Notes: a model not told the origin generated them from the letters alone. A DNA stretch of 51,408 bases from Hyphomicrobiales bacterium (GCA_900465665.1 UBJO01000023.1:1-51408), one strand, 5' to 3'; counted from the stretch's first letter, positions 25,085-34,138 are shown. Numbers and translations are program-made.

Positions 25085-25972
25085 TCACTCCAAATTCTGA
25101 ACTTGCTCGCGGAACTGGTCGATGACCACTTTCAACTCAATACCGGCCGCTGTCACGGCAGCCGCATTGGACTTCGAGCATATTGTATTCGATTCCCGGT
25201 TAAATTCCTGTGCAAGGAAATCGAGCTTGCGGCCGATAGGGCCGCCCTTGGCGAGCAGGTCGCGCGCGGCGGCGACATGCGCCTTCAGGCGGTCGATCTC
25301 TTCGCGCAGATCCGCCTTGGTCGCCAGGATCGCCGCCTCGGCATGGAGCCTGTCCTGATCGAACTTGCCGGATGCATCCATCAGCATCGCGACCTGAGCC
25401 GCGAGCCGCGCCGCGATCTCGCGTGGCGAACGCGACGGGTCGCTTTCCACGACACCAGTCAGGCGCTCGATGATCGCCACCTGATCGAGGAGCACGCGGG
25501 ACAGCGCCGCCCCCTCCTGTTCGCGCATATGCCTGAGATCGGTCAGCGCCAGCGATAGGCCATTCATGATCTCGGCATCGCGCGCGGCGATCGCTTCCGG
25601 GCTATCCTCGGTCTCGCGGAAATCGACGATGCCACGGATGCCGAGAAGCGTATCGAGCTTCAGCGGCGCCGGATCGATGATCCCTGCCAGCTGATCGCGC
25701 AGCGACAGAACGGCGGCAAGCGCTTCCTGGTTGAGGACGGTCTCGACGCGGCTTTCGGGCGACGAGACGGATAGCGACACCTGCATGTTGCCGCGGCTAA
25801 ACTGCTCGCCCGCAAGGCGCTTGACGTCGTTTTCCAGCCGCTCGAGGCCCGGCGGCAGGCGCAGGCGGATATCCAGACCCTTGCCGTTTACCGAGCGCAG
25901 TTCCCAGGCCCAGCGCCAGCGATCGGTCGTGCCTTCGCGCCGCGCAAAACCCGTCATGGACTGCAAAGCCAT
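25085..25972 (-). CDS. YicC family protein (endoribonuclease-like)
   Basis: The 295-residue protein begins MALQSMTGFARREG, the family hallmark, followed by ELRSVNGKGLDIRLRLPPGLERLE. The C-terminal DUF1732 part carries ESDPSRSPREIAARL, EIDRLKAHV and GRKLDFLAQEFNRESNTICSKSN. E. coli YicC is a ribonuclease linked to decay of the sRNA RyhB; the stress-induced role is conserved but poorly defined. It lies between mltG (17 bases upstream) and gmk (3 bases downstream) on the minus strand, a usual order in rhizobia. Confidence 0.93.
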   Translation of the reverse strand: MALQSMTGFARREGTTDRWRWAWELRSVNGKGLDIRLRLPPGLERLENDVKRLAGEQFSRGNMQVSLSVSSPESRVETVLNQEALAAVLSLRDQLAGIIDPAPLKLDTLLGIRGIVDFRETEDSPEAIAARDAEIMNGLSLALTDLRHMREQEGAALSRVLLDQVAIIERLTGVVESDPSRSPREIAARLAAQVAMLMDASGKFDQDRLHAEAAILATKADLREEIDRLKAHVAAARDLLAKGGPIGRKLDFLAQEFNRESNTICSKSNAAAVTAAGIELKVVIDQFREQVQNLE

Positions 25973-25989
25973 GGAAGCCTCCGATACTG

Positions 25990-27225
25990 TCAGTTTCTCT
26001 TTTTCTTCGGAGCCGGAGCGGGCGCTGCCGGCGTATCGGCGGGCGTTGCCGCATCGGGCTGCCCATCGACCGCGATATTCGGATCGGCGCCCTTGTCGGC
26101 TTCCAGCTTGCGCCAGCGCCGGACATTGGCGTTGTGGTCCTCAAGCGTGGCGGCGAAGACGTGGCCACCCGTGCCATCAGCCACGAAGTAGAGGTCCTGC
26201 GTCTTCCACGGATTGGCAACGGCCTCAAGTGCATCACGGCCGGGATTGGCGATCGGCGTCGGCGGTAGGCCCTTGATCACATATGTGTTGAAGGGCGTCT
26301 CTTTCTTGAGGTCCGACTGGTAGATCGGCCGGTCGGCCGGCTTGCCGTCACCGCCGAACAATCCATAGATGATCGTCGGGTCCGACTGCAGGCGCATGCC
26401 CTTGCCTAGGCGATTCAGGAAGACCGAGGCCACATGGGCCCGCTCGTCTGGAACGCCGGTTTCCTTTTCCACGATGGAGGCGAGAACGATCATCTCGTCC
26501 TTCGACTTGAAGGGCAGCGAGGGATCGCGCTTGTCCCAGATCTGATCCACGAGCTTCTGCTGGGCAGCGGCCATCTGCTCGATGATCTCGGCGCGCTTGG
26601 TGCCGCGCGAGAACTTGTAGGTATCCGGGCGCAGGCTGCCCTCGGCCGGCAGGACCGTCGGGAGGTCGCCCTCAAGCACCTGATCCTCGTTCATGCGGTT
26701 CAACATCTGGCGGACGCTGAGGCCCTCGGGGAAGGAGATCGAATAGAGGATGGACTTGCCGGATTTCAGCAGTTCCATGATCTCGTTCATCGAGGCGTGC
26801 GCCTTGATCTCGTATTCACCGGCCTTGAGGCTTTCGCCATCGTTCAGATGGGTGGCGGTGAGATAGCGGAAGACGCGGCCATCGGAGATGATGTTGTTGC
26901 GCTCGAGATTGAACGCGATCTCGGTGATCCCTGCGCCGTTGCGCACGATGAAATTGGTGTTGGCCTCCAGCGGACCGGGGCTCTGGTAGGTGGAAATCGC
27001 ATAGTAGAAGACGACGACCGCTGCGGCGCAGCCGAGCACGACCAGCGTCATCAGGAAGTTCAGGAATATGACGACCTGGCTTCTGGCCTTCTTGGAGCGC
27101 TTCGGCGGCTCCGGCACGCGCTCCGGGCGCAGCGCTTCGGTTGGCGATTTCGGAATGATCGGGCCACTCTGCGACTGCTGGCCCTGCTGGCCGGTCGTGT
27201 CGTTGCTCTGGTTCGTATCGCTCAC
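25990..27225 (-). CDS. mltG: Endolytic transglycosylase MltG
   Basis: The protein is 411 residues from a GTG at 27225, chosen because AGAGGA lies six bases upstream; a TTG two codons earlier is too close to that site. The N-terminal 45 residues are hydrophilic and cytosolic. A single helix at about residues 45-75 (VVIFLNFLMTLVVLGCAAAVV) anchors it in the inner membrane, followed by the YceG/LysM-like periplasmic domain. ASIVEKETGVPDERAHVASVFLNRL carries the catalytic glutamate, and the YVIKGLPPTPIANPG motif is present. MltG cleaves nascent glycan strands and sets their length. The C-terminus ends in an alanine/proline/lysine-rich tail. Confidence 0.94.
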   Translation of the reverse strand: MSDTNQSNDTTGQQGQQSQSGPIIPKSPTEALRPERVPEPPKRSKKARSQVVIFLNFLMTLVVLGCAAAVVVFYYAISTYQSPGPLEANTNFIVRNGAGITEIAFNLERNNIISDGRVFRYLTATHLNDGESLKAGEYEIKAHASMNEIMELLKSGKSILYSISFPEGLSVRQMLNRMNEDQVLEGDLPTVLPAEGSLRPDTYKFSRGTKRAEIIEQMAAAQQKLVDQIWDKRDPSLPFKSKDEMIVLASIVEKETGVPDERAHVASVFLNRLGKGMRLQSDPTIIYGLFGGDGKPADRPIYQSDLKKETPFNTYVIKGLPPTPIANPGRDALEAVANPWKTQDLYFVADGTGGHVFAATLEDHNANVRRWRKLEADKGADPNIAVDGQPDAATPADTPAAPAPAPKKKRN

Positions 27226-27342
27226 CGGCAATCCTCTAAATTTGGCCCCAAAAGCTGCTTCTTGCGAAGCAATGCGGCGAAATGCGGGTGGGCAGCCATC
27301 GGATTGGACTGCCCTGCCCGTTGCGGACGTCGTGGGTCAGTC

Positions 27343-28605
27343 TCAGGCGACGTAGCGGCGCAGCACCAGCGATGCGTTTGTACCGCCGAATCCGAAGGAA
27401 TTCGACAGCGCCACGTTCACTTCCCGTTGACGCGCCTTGTGCGGGACAAGATCGATCTTCGTCTCGCGCTCAGGGTTGTCGAGATTGAGCGTCGGCGGCA
27501 CGACATTGTCGCGGATCGACAGCGTCGCGAAGATCGCCTCGATGGCACCGGCAGCGCCCAGGAGGTGGCCGGTGGCGGACTTGGTCGAGGACATGGAGAT
27601 CTTCGACGCGGCATCGCCGACCAAGCGCTCGACAGCGCCGAGCTCGATCGTGTCGGCCATGGTCGATGTGCCGTGCGCGTTGATGTAGTCGATATCGGCA
27701 GGCGTCAGGCCAGCGCGCTTCAGCGCCATCGCCATGCAGCGGCCAGCGCCCTCGCCGTCTTCCGACGGAGCGGTGATGTGGTAGGCGTCGCCCGACAGGC
27801 CGTAGCCGACGACTTCGGCGTAGATGCGTGCGCCGCGTGCCAGGGCATGTTCGAGCTCTTCGAGAACGACGATGCCGGCGCCCTCGCCCATGACGAAGCC
27901 GTCACGGTCCTTGTCATAGGGGCGCGAGGCCTTGGTGGGATCGTCGTTGTGCTGCGTGGACAGCGCCTTGCAGGCCGCGAAGCCAGCGAGCGAGATGCGG
28001 CTGACCGGCGATTCGGTGCCGCCGGCGACCATGACATCGGCATCGCCGAAAGCGATCAGACGGGCAGCATCGCCAATGGCGTGCGCGCCGGTCGAGCAGG
28101 CGGTGACGACGGAGTGGTTCGGTCCGCGCAGCTTGTGACGGATCGAGACCTGGCCGGATACGAGGTTGATCAGACGGCCTGGAATGAAGAAAGGAGAAAT
28201 GCGGCGCGGGCCCTTGTCGCGCAGCGTGTAGCCTGCCTCGACGATGCCTTCGATGCCGCCAATGCCGGAGCCGATGAGGACGCCGGTGGCAATCTGGTCT
28301 TCGTCGCTCTCGGGATGCCAATTGGCATCGTTGAGCGCCATGTCGGCCGCGGCCATGCCATAGATGATGAAGGGATCGACCTTGCGCTGCTCCTTGGGCT
28401 CCATCCAATCATCCTGATTGAAGGTGCCGCCGGTGCCATCGCCGACAGGGATACGGCATGCGATCTTGGCCGGAAGGTCATCGACTTCGAACTCGGTTAC
28501 GAGGCGTGCGCCGTTTTCACCCGCCAGCAGGCGAGCCCAGGTCACTTCCGTGCCGCATCCCAAGGGAGACACCATGCCAGTGCCCGTAATAACCACCCGT
28601 CTCAT
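27343..28605 (-). CDS. fabF: Beta-ketoacyl-ACP synthase II FabF
   Basis: The protein is 420 residues starting MRRVVITGTGMVSPLG; an ATG three codons upstream is possible. The condensing-enzyme triad is visible as the cysteine in VTACSTGAHAIG (about 167), the first histidine in NAHGTST and the second in SATGHLLGAAG. GFGGTNASLVLRRYV closes the fold. It elongates acyl-ACP with malonyl-ACP in type II fatty acid synthesis, including the cis-vaccenate branch. It follows acpP but a strong terminator lies between, so a separate promoter or read-through is implied. mltG follows after 117 bases. Confidence 0.97.
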   Translation of the reverse strand: MRRVVITGTGMVSPLGCGTEVTWARLLAGENGARLVTEFEVDDLPAKIACRIPVGDGTGGTFNQDDWMEPKEQRKVDPFIIYGMAAADMALNDANWHPESDEDQIATGVLIGSGIGGIEGIVEAGYTLRDKGPRRISPFFIPGRLINLVSGQVSIRHKLRGPNHSVVTACSTGAHAIGDAARLIAFGDADVMVAGGTESPVSRISLAGFAACKALSTQHNDDPTKASRPYDKDRDGFVMGEGAGIVVLEELEHALARGARIYAEVVGYGLSGDAYHITAPSEDGEGAGRCMAMALKRAGLTPADIDYINAHGTSTMADTIELGAVERLVGDAASKISMSSTKSATGHLLGAAGAIEAIFATLSIRDNVVPPTLNLDNPERETKIDLVPHKARQREVNVALSNSFGFGGTNASLVLRRYVA

Positions 28606-28644
28606 CGACTGCATTCCCCCGCCTTTTGTGTATGCCAGAAATAA

Positions 28645-28671
28645 AAAGGGCGGACTCCGGGTCCGCCCTTT
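28645..28671 (-). terminator. Terminator of acpP
   Basis: On the minus strand AAAGGGCGGAC pairs perfectly with GTCCGCCCTTT (11 bp, 5-base loop) and a T-rich tail TTATTT follows. It lies between acpP and fabF. Confidence 0.85.
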
Positions 28672-28686
28672 CTAAAGTGCTCAGGA

Positions 28687-28923
28687 TTAAGCCTGGGCCT
28701 TTTCGATAAACTTAACGGCGTCGCCGACCGTCAGGATCGAGTCCGCAGCGTCGTCAGGAATTTCAACGCCGAATTCTTCTTCGAACGCCATGACCAGTTC
28801 GACGGTGTCGAGCGAGTCAGCGCCCAGATCGTCGATGAAGCTTGCGCCTTCGACAACCTTGTCGGCGTCGACGCCAAGATGATCAATAACAATTTTCTTT
28901 ACGCGTTCTGCGATATCGCTCAT
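28687..28923 (-). CDS. acpP: Acyl carrier protein
   Basis: The 78-residue acidic protein ([19 protein letters not shown]) has the phosphopantetheine serine in [19 protein letters not shown]. It carries acyl intermediates of fatty acid synthesis. Its own strong terminator downstream fits the very high expression usual for this gene. The 291-bp gap to fabG (28924-29214) should contain its promoter, which I could not place with confidence. Confidence 0.98.
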   Translation of the reverse strand: MSDIAERVKKIVIDHLGVDADKVVEGASFIDDLGADSLDTVELVMAFEEEFGVEIPDDAADSILTVGDAVKFIEKAQA

Positions 28924-29185
28924 GTCGGTTTCCTCGACCTTATAATCCTGATCAGAGAGCCTTTATGGCACCCTACCCTGTTTCAGCCTGCGGCGCCCTA
29001 AAGCCACCTTCGGCAAACTCGTTGTACCCGGCTACCAGAGATGTCCCAGGCTTGCTTGGAAAGCCCGCCGGTCCGTCTTCTTTCTCGGGAGACTGTTCAC
29101 AGTCATGGCCCGATTAACACGGTTTATGTCTGCCGCAAAGCCAGAAAATCAACCCCATAGCGTTGGTGAACAGGCTATTGCGGGG

Positions 29186-29209
29186 AAAAACGGCCCGAAA
29201 GCCAGTTTT
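29186..29209 (-). terminator. Probable terminator of fabG
   Basis: On the minus strand AAAACTGGC, a short loop, and GCCGTTTTT form an imperfect hairpin with one bulged T and a T-run, starting about a dozen bases past the fabG stop. Confidence 0.5.
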
Positions 29210-29214
29210 CCGTT

Positions 29215-29952
29215 TCAGATCATGGCCATGCCGCCATTCACATGCAAAGTCTGGCCCGTCATGTAGGCCGCTTCCGACGAAGCCAGGTAAGCAACAGCAG
29301 ACGCCACTTCGGCGCCGGTGCCCATGCGCTTCATCGGGATCGCGCCCATGATCGCGTCCTTCTGCTTGTCGTTCAGCTTGCCGGTCATCGCGCTTTCGAT
29401 GAAGCCCGGAGCCACGCAGTTGACCGTCACGTTGCGGGTCGCGATCTCCTGCGCCAGCGACTTGGTGAAGCCGATCATGCCGGCCTTCGAGGCGCAGTAG
29501 TTGGCCTGGCCGGGGTTGCCGGTGACGCCGACGATCGAGGTGATGTTGATGATGCGGCCGTAGCGGCGGCGCATCATCGGATGCGTGAGTTCGCGGGTCA
29601 GGCGGAACATCGAGGTCAGGTTGACTTCGATGACGTTGTCCCAGTCCTCGTCCGACATGCGCACGAAAAGGCCGTCCTTGGTGATGCCGGCGTTGTTGAC
29701 GAGAATGTCGACGCCGTCGAGTTCGGCTTCGGCCTTGACGCCGAGCGCCTTGACTTCGTCGCGATCGGCAAGGTTCGCCGGGAAGATCTTGACGCGGTCG
29801 CCGAGTTCATTGGCAAGCGCCTCGAGCTTTTCGACGCGGGTGCCGTGCAGGCCGACGATGGCACCCTGCTTGTGCAGGATGCGGGCGATTTCTTCGCCGA
29901 TGCCGCCAGAGGCACCGGTTACCAGAGCCTTGCGGCCAGAGAGATCGAGCAT
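29215..29952 (-). CDS. fabG: 3-oxoacyl-ACP reductase FabG
   Basis: The 245-residue SDR enzyme has TGASGGIGEEIA (NADPH site, about 12-23), the NNAG motif, the catalytic serine in INITSIVG, and YCASK with the active tyrosine and lysine. It reduces beta-ketoacyl-ACP in fatty acid elongation. AAGGAA precedes the ATG by about 8 bases. It follows fabD after 29 bases and was probably co-transcribed with it. Its place between fabD and acpP identifies it as the core FabG rather than one of the many SDR paralogues. Confidence 0.96.
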   Translation of the reverse strand: MLDLSGRKALVTGASGGIGEEIARILHKQGAIVGLHGTRVEKLEALANELGDRVKIFPANLADRDEVKALGVKAEAELDGVDILVNNAGITKDGLFVRMSDEDWDNVIEVNLTSMFRLTRELTHPMMRRRYGRIINITSIVGVTGNPGQANYCASKAGMIGFTKSLAQEIATRNVTVNCVAPGFIESAMTGKLNDKQKDAIMGAIPMKRMGTGAEVASAVAYLASSEAAYMTGQTLHVNGGMAMI

Positions 29953-29981
29953 GGAAGAATTCCTTGTAATCGTTAAATCAA

Positions 29982-30926
29982 TCAGGCCAGAAGAGCGGCA
30001 ACGGCCGCGTCGATATCAGCCGGTGTGTTGACCGAGACGCCGGTCACGTTCTTGTCGATGCGGCGCGCGAGGCCGGTCAGGACCTTGCCGGCGCCGAGTT
30101 CGTAAAGCGTGGTCACGCCGTTTGCCGCGAACCACTCGACCGTTTCGCGCCAGCGAACCTGGCCGGTGACCTGTTCGACCAGCAGCTTGGCAATTTCTTC
30201 GGCGTCGGTAACGGGCGCGGCGCGCACGTTGGCGATGACGGGCACGACCGGGTTCGACTTCGCGACACCTGCCAGCGCTTCGCGCATTGCATCAGCGGCC
30301 GGCGCCATCAGCGCGGAATGGAAGGGTGCGGAGACCGGCAGCAGGATGGCGCGCTTGGCGCCCTTTTCGGTGGCGATGGCAGCAGCCTTTTCGACCGGCG
30401 CCTTCTCACCCGAGATCACGATCTGTCCGCCGCCGTTGTCATTGGCGATCTGGCAGGCGCCGAGTGCCGAGGCTTCCTCGCAGACCGCGATCACATCGGC
30501 ATGTTCGAGGCCGATGATGGCGGCCATGGCGCCGACGCCAACGGGAACGGCCGCCTGCATCGCATTGCCGCGAATGCGCAGGAGGCGCGCGGTATCAGCG
30601 ATCGAGAACGTGCCGGCGGCACAAAGAGCGGAGTATTCACCGAGCGAGTGGCCGGCGACGTAGGAGACCTTGGCCTTGAGATCGACGCCCTTGGCTTCGA
30701 GCACGCGGATGACGGCCATCGACACGGCCATCAGCGCCGGCTGCGCATTGGCGGTCAGCGTCAGCGTCTCTTCCGGACCGTTGAACATGGTCTCGGACAG
30801 CTTCTCGCCGAGAGCGTCATCGGCCTCTTCAAAAACGGCGCGCGCTTCGGCGAAATTCTCGGCAAGATCCTTGCCCATGCCGACGGCCTGACTGCCCTGG
30901 CCAGGGAACGTGAAAGCGATGGTCAT
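29982..30926 (-). CDS. fabD: Malonyl-CoA-ACP transacylase FabD
   Basis: The 314-residue protein has the FabD signatures: FPGQGSQAVGMGKDL at about 6-20, the active-site serine in AGHSLGEYSAL (about 92-102), and the catalytic histidine in LPVSAPFHSALM. It loads malonate from CoA onto ACP. It is the first gene of the fab cluster on the minus strand and diverges from the aldo/keto reductase across 207 bp. No FapR- or FadR-type site was recognised upstream. Confidence 0.97.
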   Translation of the reverse strand: MTIAFTFPGQGSQAVGMGKDLAENFAEARAVFEEADDALGEKLSETMFNGPEETLTLTANAQPALMAVSMAVIRVLEAKGVDLKAKVSYVAGHSLGEYSALCAAGTFSIADTARLLRIRGNAMQAAVPVGVGAMAAIIGLEHADVIAVCEEASALGACQIANDNGGGQIVISGEKAPVEKAAAIATEKGAKRAILLPVSAPFHSALMAPAADAMREALAGVAKSNPVVPVIANVRAAPVTDAEEIAKLLVEQVTGQVRWRETVEWFAANGVTTLYELGAGKVLTGLARRIDKNVTGVSVNTPADIDAAVAALLA

Positions 30927-31051
30927 CCTATGTCCTTTTTATATGGACCCGCGGTCATTTCGCCTCCAATTGACATTCTTTCCCTGAGAGTCAAGTGCCG
31001 GAGGCCTGCGTTCCAAGGCTTTCGCGACTGCAACAAAGCCGCACTTTTGCT

Positions 31052-31080
31052 CTTGCGCTTGCTCAATTCCGGCCTAAATT
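31052..31080 (+). promoter_or_regulatory. Putative promoter of aldo/keto reductase gene
   Basis: CTTGCG (31052-31057) and TAAATT (31075-31080) are separated by 17 bases, close to the alphaproteobacterial housekeeping consensus (CTTGAC, N17, CTATAT). Transcription would begin about 45 bases before the ATG at 31134. Confidence 0.4.
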
Positions 31081-31133
31081 CGCGCCGTCCTTCCAAGACC
31101 TCTTTCTTTTAAGATCACGATTAAGGCTCCCCA

Positions 31134-32177
31134 ATGAAGCATAAGAAACTTGGCCGCACCGATATTTCGGTGTCCGAAATCTGCCTTGGCACCATGACCT
31201 GGGGCACGCAGAATACCGAGGCGGAAGCGCACGCACAGATGGACTATGCCCTCGAGCGGGGCGTCAACTTCTTCGACACCGCCGAGCTTTATCCGACCAC
31301 GCCCGTCGGCCCCGAGACACAGGGCCTGACCGAAGACTATATCGGCACCTGGCTTGAGAAGACCGGCAAACGTCAGGACATCGTTCTCGCCACCAAGGTC
31401 GCCGGCCCCGGCCGTTCCTATATCCGTGGCGGCGAAGGCGCCGACGCCAAGAATATGCGACTGGCGATCGAGGCCAGCCTGAAGCGGCTGAAGACTGACT
31501 ACATCGATCTTTACCAGATCCACTGGCCGGTTCGCGGCCATTTCCACTTCCGCCAGAATTGGCACTACGACCCCTTCAAGCAGGACCGCGCCAAGGCCGT
31601 CGCCAACATCACCGATATCCTGGAGACGGCGGGCGAACTGGTGAAGGAAGGCAAGATCCGGACGATCGGCCTCTCCAACGAGACGACCTGGGGTACGCAG
31701 AAGTATCTTACGATCGCCGAGCAGCTTGGCCTGCCGCGCGTCGTCAGCATCCAGAATGAGTATAACCTGCTCTATCGCCACTACGATCTCGACATGGCGG
31801 AAATGTCGCACCATGAAGATGTGGGCCTGCTCGCCTACTCGCCACTCGCCGGCGGCATCCTCAGCGGCAAGTACATCGGTGGCGCCAAGCCTGAGGGCTC
31901 GCGCGGCTCGATCAACGGCGACATCGGCGGACGCCTGCAGCCGCTGCAGGAAGCGCCGACAAAGGCTTACGTCGAGATCGCCAAGCGCCACGGGCTCGAC
32001 CCATCCGCCATGGCCATCGCATTCTGCCTGACACGCCGCTTCATGACCTCGGCGATCATCGGCGCGACGACGATGGCACAGCTGACGACCGATATAGACG
32101 CGGCCGGCATCAAGCTATCGAGCGACGTCCTCGCCGAGATCGACAAGGTGCATCGCGAGTACCCGATGCCGATTTGA
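31134..32177 (+). CDS. Aldo/keto reductase (Tas-like, NADP(H)-dependent)
   Basis: The 347-residue protein matches the AKR family: MKHKKLGRTDISVSEICLGTMTWG, FDTAELYP with catalytic aspartate and tyrosine, VLATKVAG with the lysine, DLYQIHWP with the histidine, and SAIIGATTMAQL near the C-terminus in the cofactor site. Similarity is closest in style to E. coli Tas, an AKR subfamily of uncertain physiological substrate. It is cytosolic and monocistronic; a strong bidirectional terminator follows. Confidence 0.92.
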   Translation: MKHKKLGRTDISVSEICLGTMTWGTQNTEAEAHAQMDYALERGVNFFDTAELYPTTPVGPETQGLTEDYIGTWLEKTGKRQDIVLATKVAGPGRSYIRGGEGADAKNMRLAIEASLKRLKTDYIDLYQIHWPVRGHFHFRQNWHYDPFKQDRAKAVANITDILETAGELVKEGKIRTIGLSNETTWGTQKYLTIAEQLGLPRVVSIQNEYNLLYRHYDLDMAEMSHHEDVGLLAYSPLAGGILSGKYIGGAKPEGSRGSINGDIGGRLQPLQEAPTKAYVEIAKRHGLDPSAMAIAFCLTRRFMTSAIIGATTMAQLTTDIDAAGIKLSSDVLAEIDKVHREYPMPI

Positions 32178-32202
32178 GCCGAGAGCGCTCCTTACTCTTC
32201 AT

Positions 32203-32230
32203 GAGCGCGGCGCCTGATGGTGCCGCGCTC
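32203..32230. terminator. Strong terminator between convergent AKR and DyP genes
   Basis: GAGCGCGGCGCC (32203-32214) pairs with GGTGCCGCGCTC (32219-32230), 12 bp with one G-T pair, across a 4-base loop. TTTT follows on the plus strand. Confidence 0.85.
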
Positions 32231-32236
32231 TTTTCG

Positions 32237-33749
32237 TTATGGCAAAGGCTGCTGCAGGAAGCTGATGGATGGCGCGAAGAAGTATTCGCCGCCGATCAGT
32301 CGGACTGCCGTTTTGAAATCGAAATCCGCCTTCAGCGCCGGATTTTTCGTGCCTATCGCCACATGCCCGTCGATCCATGATACGTCGGCAGTGCCGGGCC
32401 GGTTTGCCTGCTGGCCGATCACCGGGTCGATCCCTGTGAAAGGACCAGGAAAATCCGCGTTTCCCGCCCACGCGGCCTGAGTGAACTCGAATTGTTCGTT
32501 GATGTCATTCATGTAGGCCATGAAGATCAGACCCACGCCGCCCGACGGACGGTCATCCTCTTCGAAGTCCGCTCCTTCTGGGCGTTCGGCACGCTCACCG
32601 AAGGTGATGCCGCGCCGCGCCATGATCCTTCGCCGCTCGAAATCATCGCCCGCTGTCCGAGGATTGGTTTTGCGGATATGGCCGCGAAATGGAGAAAGCT
32701 CTCCTGTCGTATCGCCCGTATAGTTGAAATTGTTGGTCGGCTCGCCGCTTACAGGCTGACCGTGCAGTACAACAGGCGTTCCGTCCTCGAAGCGACCGAC
32801 GACCAACGCGCCGGCGCGCTCCTCTCCTTCTTCATCCTCGCCAAGCCAGCCCGCGAGTTGCCTTTCACGACGCTTGAAAGCTTCGACGTTCTGCTCGAGC
32901 TTGCGGTAGACGAAGTAGCTGCCGCAGGCGAACTTCGTGCGGGCGGCAGGATCCGGCACGATGAACTGCGACGGCAGGAAGGATTCGTCCCAGAGCGGCC
33001 ATGGATCACCAGCTTTCTTCGCCTTTGGTTCTTCTGTTTTCCTGTTCTCATCGATGTCCTCCGCCAGGAAGAGCGGCTGGCTGCGGCCGTCGACATAGCC
33101 GAAATGTTCGATCCCCTCGCCCTTGATCGATCCGCCTCTGGTCTGCCGGCGCCGCTGCGCCAGACCGGTGAGCGCCGGCATCGCGCAGCTTCGTCTTGAG
33201 AGACGACGTCGCGGATGCAACGAGTTCGGCGTCATCGTCGGCGATCAGAATCATCGCGTCGGGGACCGGGTGACCCGGCGTCCATGCTCCGCCAGCCTCC
33301 CAGGCCGAGGGCGGTTCGTCGTTCAACCCGGGAAAGGTCGCACCCTTAAGGCTTGGGAAGGTGATCGGGTCGAGGTTGCCGCGTGCCCGCATACCCTCGT
33401 TGAAAGCCACGTCCGCGGGTGCGGCCTTCGCTCCCAGCTTGGCGTATGCGGCCGCCGAAAGGAAAACGCAGACGACACGCCCTCCACTGACACCTGCCGA
33501 TTTGAACGCAGCCGCCGCACACAGCTGGTCGAGGGCCGAGGTCACCGCGAAAGACAAGCCTTTCAACAAAGCGGCGATGTCCGACGCCTTCATTCCGTCG
33601 AAACTCACGAACACATTCGCGGTGTGATCGCGGCCGTGACCTTTCAAGATGTTTGCCTGTAAGTCGGACAGCAACGCCATGACCTCAGGGTCAGCGATCC
33701 AAGTCTGCCATGCTATCGCATTCGAAAGAATAGTCTGAACAGTCGCCAT
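32237..33749 (-). pseudogene. DyP-type heme peroxidase gene disrupted by a frameshift
   Basis: Two overlapping minus-strand reading frames together make one DyP-type peroxidase of about 500 residues. The first (ATG at 33749, GGAGG upstream) encodes the N-terminal ferredoxin-like half, from MATVQTILSNAIAW to about SSLKTKLRDA. The second continues from about 33190 with ALTGLAQ and carries the family hallmark GYVDG inside EHFGYVDGRSQPLF, RGHIRKTNPRT, RRGITFG and DPVIGQ. One extra G, or one missing base, near 33175-33195 would join them. As read, translation gives a 233-residue product without the heme-binding half. It is either a genuine pseudogene or a sequencing error; the rest of the sequence looks well conserved, which favours a recent event or an error. 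Confidence 0.8.
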
Positions 33750-33787
33750 AACTTCCTCCGTTTAACGTATCGCGGTTGCATTTGGTT

Positions 33788-33822
33788 GTATTGTAAATTA
33801 TATACACGCAATACGTTATACA
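33788..33822 (-). promoter_or_regulatory. AT-rich promoter region of DyP gene with inverted repeat
   Basis: On the minus strand a perfect -10 hexamer TATAAT lies at forward positions 33797-33802, with no good -35. GTATTG (33788-33793) and CAATAC (33809-33814) form a 6-base inverted repeat around it. A poor -35 plus a palindrome suggests a regulated promoter. Confidence 0.4.
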
Positions 33823-33890
33823 CCCATGGATGGAAACGACAACATAGACACACCAAAATCGAGCCTTGCCCCACCACTTCGCCCCCGCCC

Positions 33891-33919
33891 CTTGCGTTCT
33901 CCTGAAAAATCCGTATAAG
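33891..33919 (+). promoter_or_regulatory. Promoter of rpsF operon
   Basis: CTTGCG (33891-33896) and TATAAG (33914-33919) are 17 bases apart, a good alphaproteobacterial housekeeping promoter. It predicts a leader of about 210 bases before rpsF. Confidence 0.6.
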
Positions 33920-33978
33920 CCGCCCTGTTCGCAAAACCCGGTCTTCTGGCTGGTGGCTGAACGGAGGGCCGGTTTCCC

Positions 33979-34019
33979 ACGGGAAATCGTTCGGAACGGA
34001 AGCGTTCCAGCCTCCCGTG
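33979..34019 (+). promoter_or_regulatory. Structured leader element upstream of rpsF
   Basis: GGAACG (33993-33998) and CGTTCC (34003-34008) form a perfect stem with a GAAG loop. It is enclosed by CACGGG (33979-33984) and CCCGTG (34014-34019), leaving an asymmetric internal loop. It lies in the 5-prime leader of the S6/S18 operon, where ribosomal-protein autoregulation by S6:S18 is known in other bacteria. That this is such an element is inference. Apart from the two promoters and this element, the 389-bp gap 33750-34138 shows no gene. Confidence 0.5.
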
Positions 34020-34138
34020 TCTCCGCTCTCGACCGTCTCGGAACGCTTTTCTTGCCTGGGTCTACCCAATCAGGAGCAGTCGTTGAGGCTTAGCCGCCGA
34101 ATATCGGGTTGAATAAACGCAAGAAAGGCAAAGCTGTC

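Noticed and set aside
26434..28644. A 736-codon plus-strand open frame opposite mltG and fabF.
   Set aside because: It is antisense to two clearly homologous genes and reads as a low-complexity arginine/glycine/aspartate-rich shadow, a usual by-product of high-GC codon usage.
33979..34019. Interpretation of the rpsF leader as a riboswitch.
   Set aside because: No known aptamer consensus was recognised; ribosomal-protein control is the simpler reading.
33866..34093. A 75-codon plus-strand open frame before rpsF.
   Set aside because: It begins upstream of the rpsF -35 and runs through the structured leader; composition is not protein-like.
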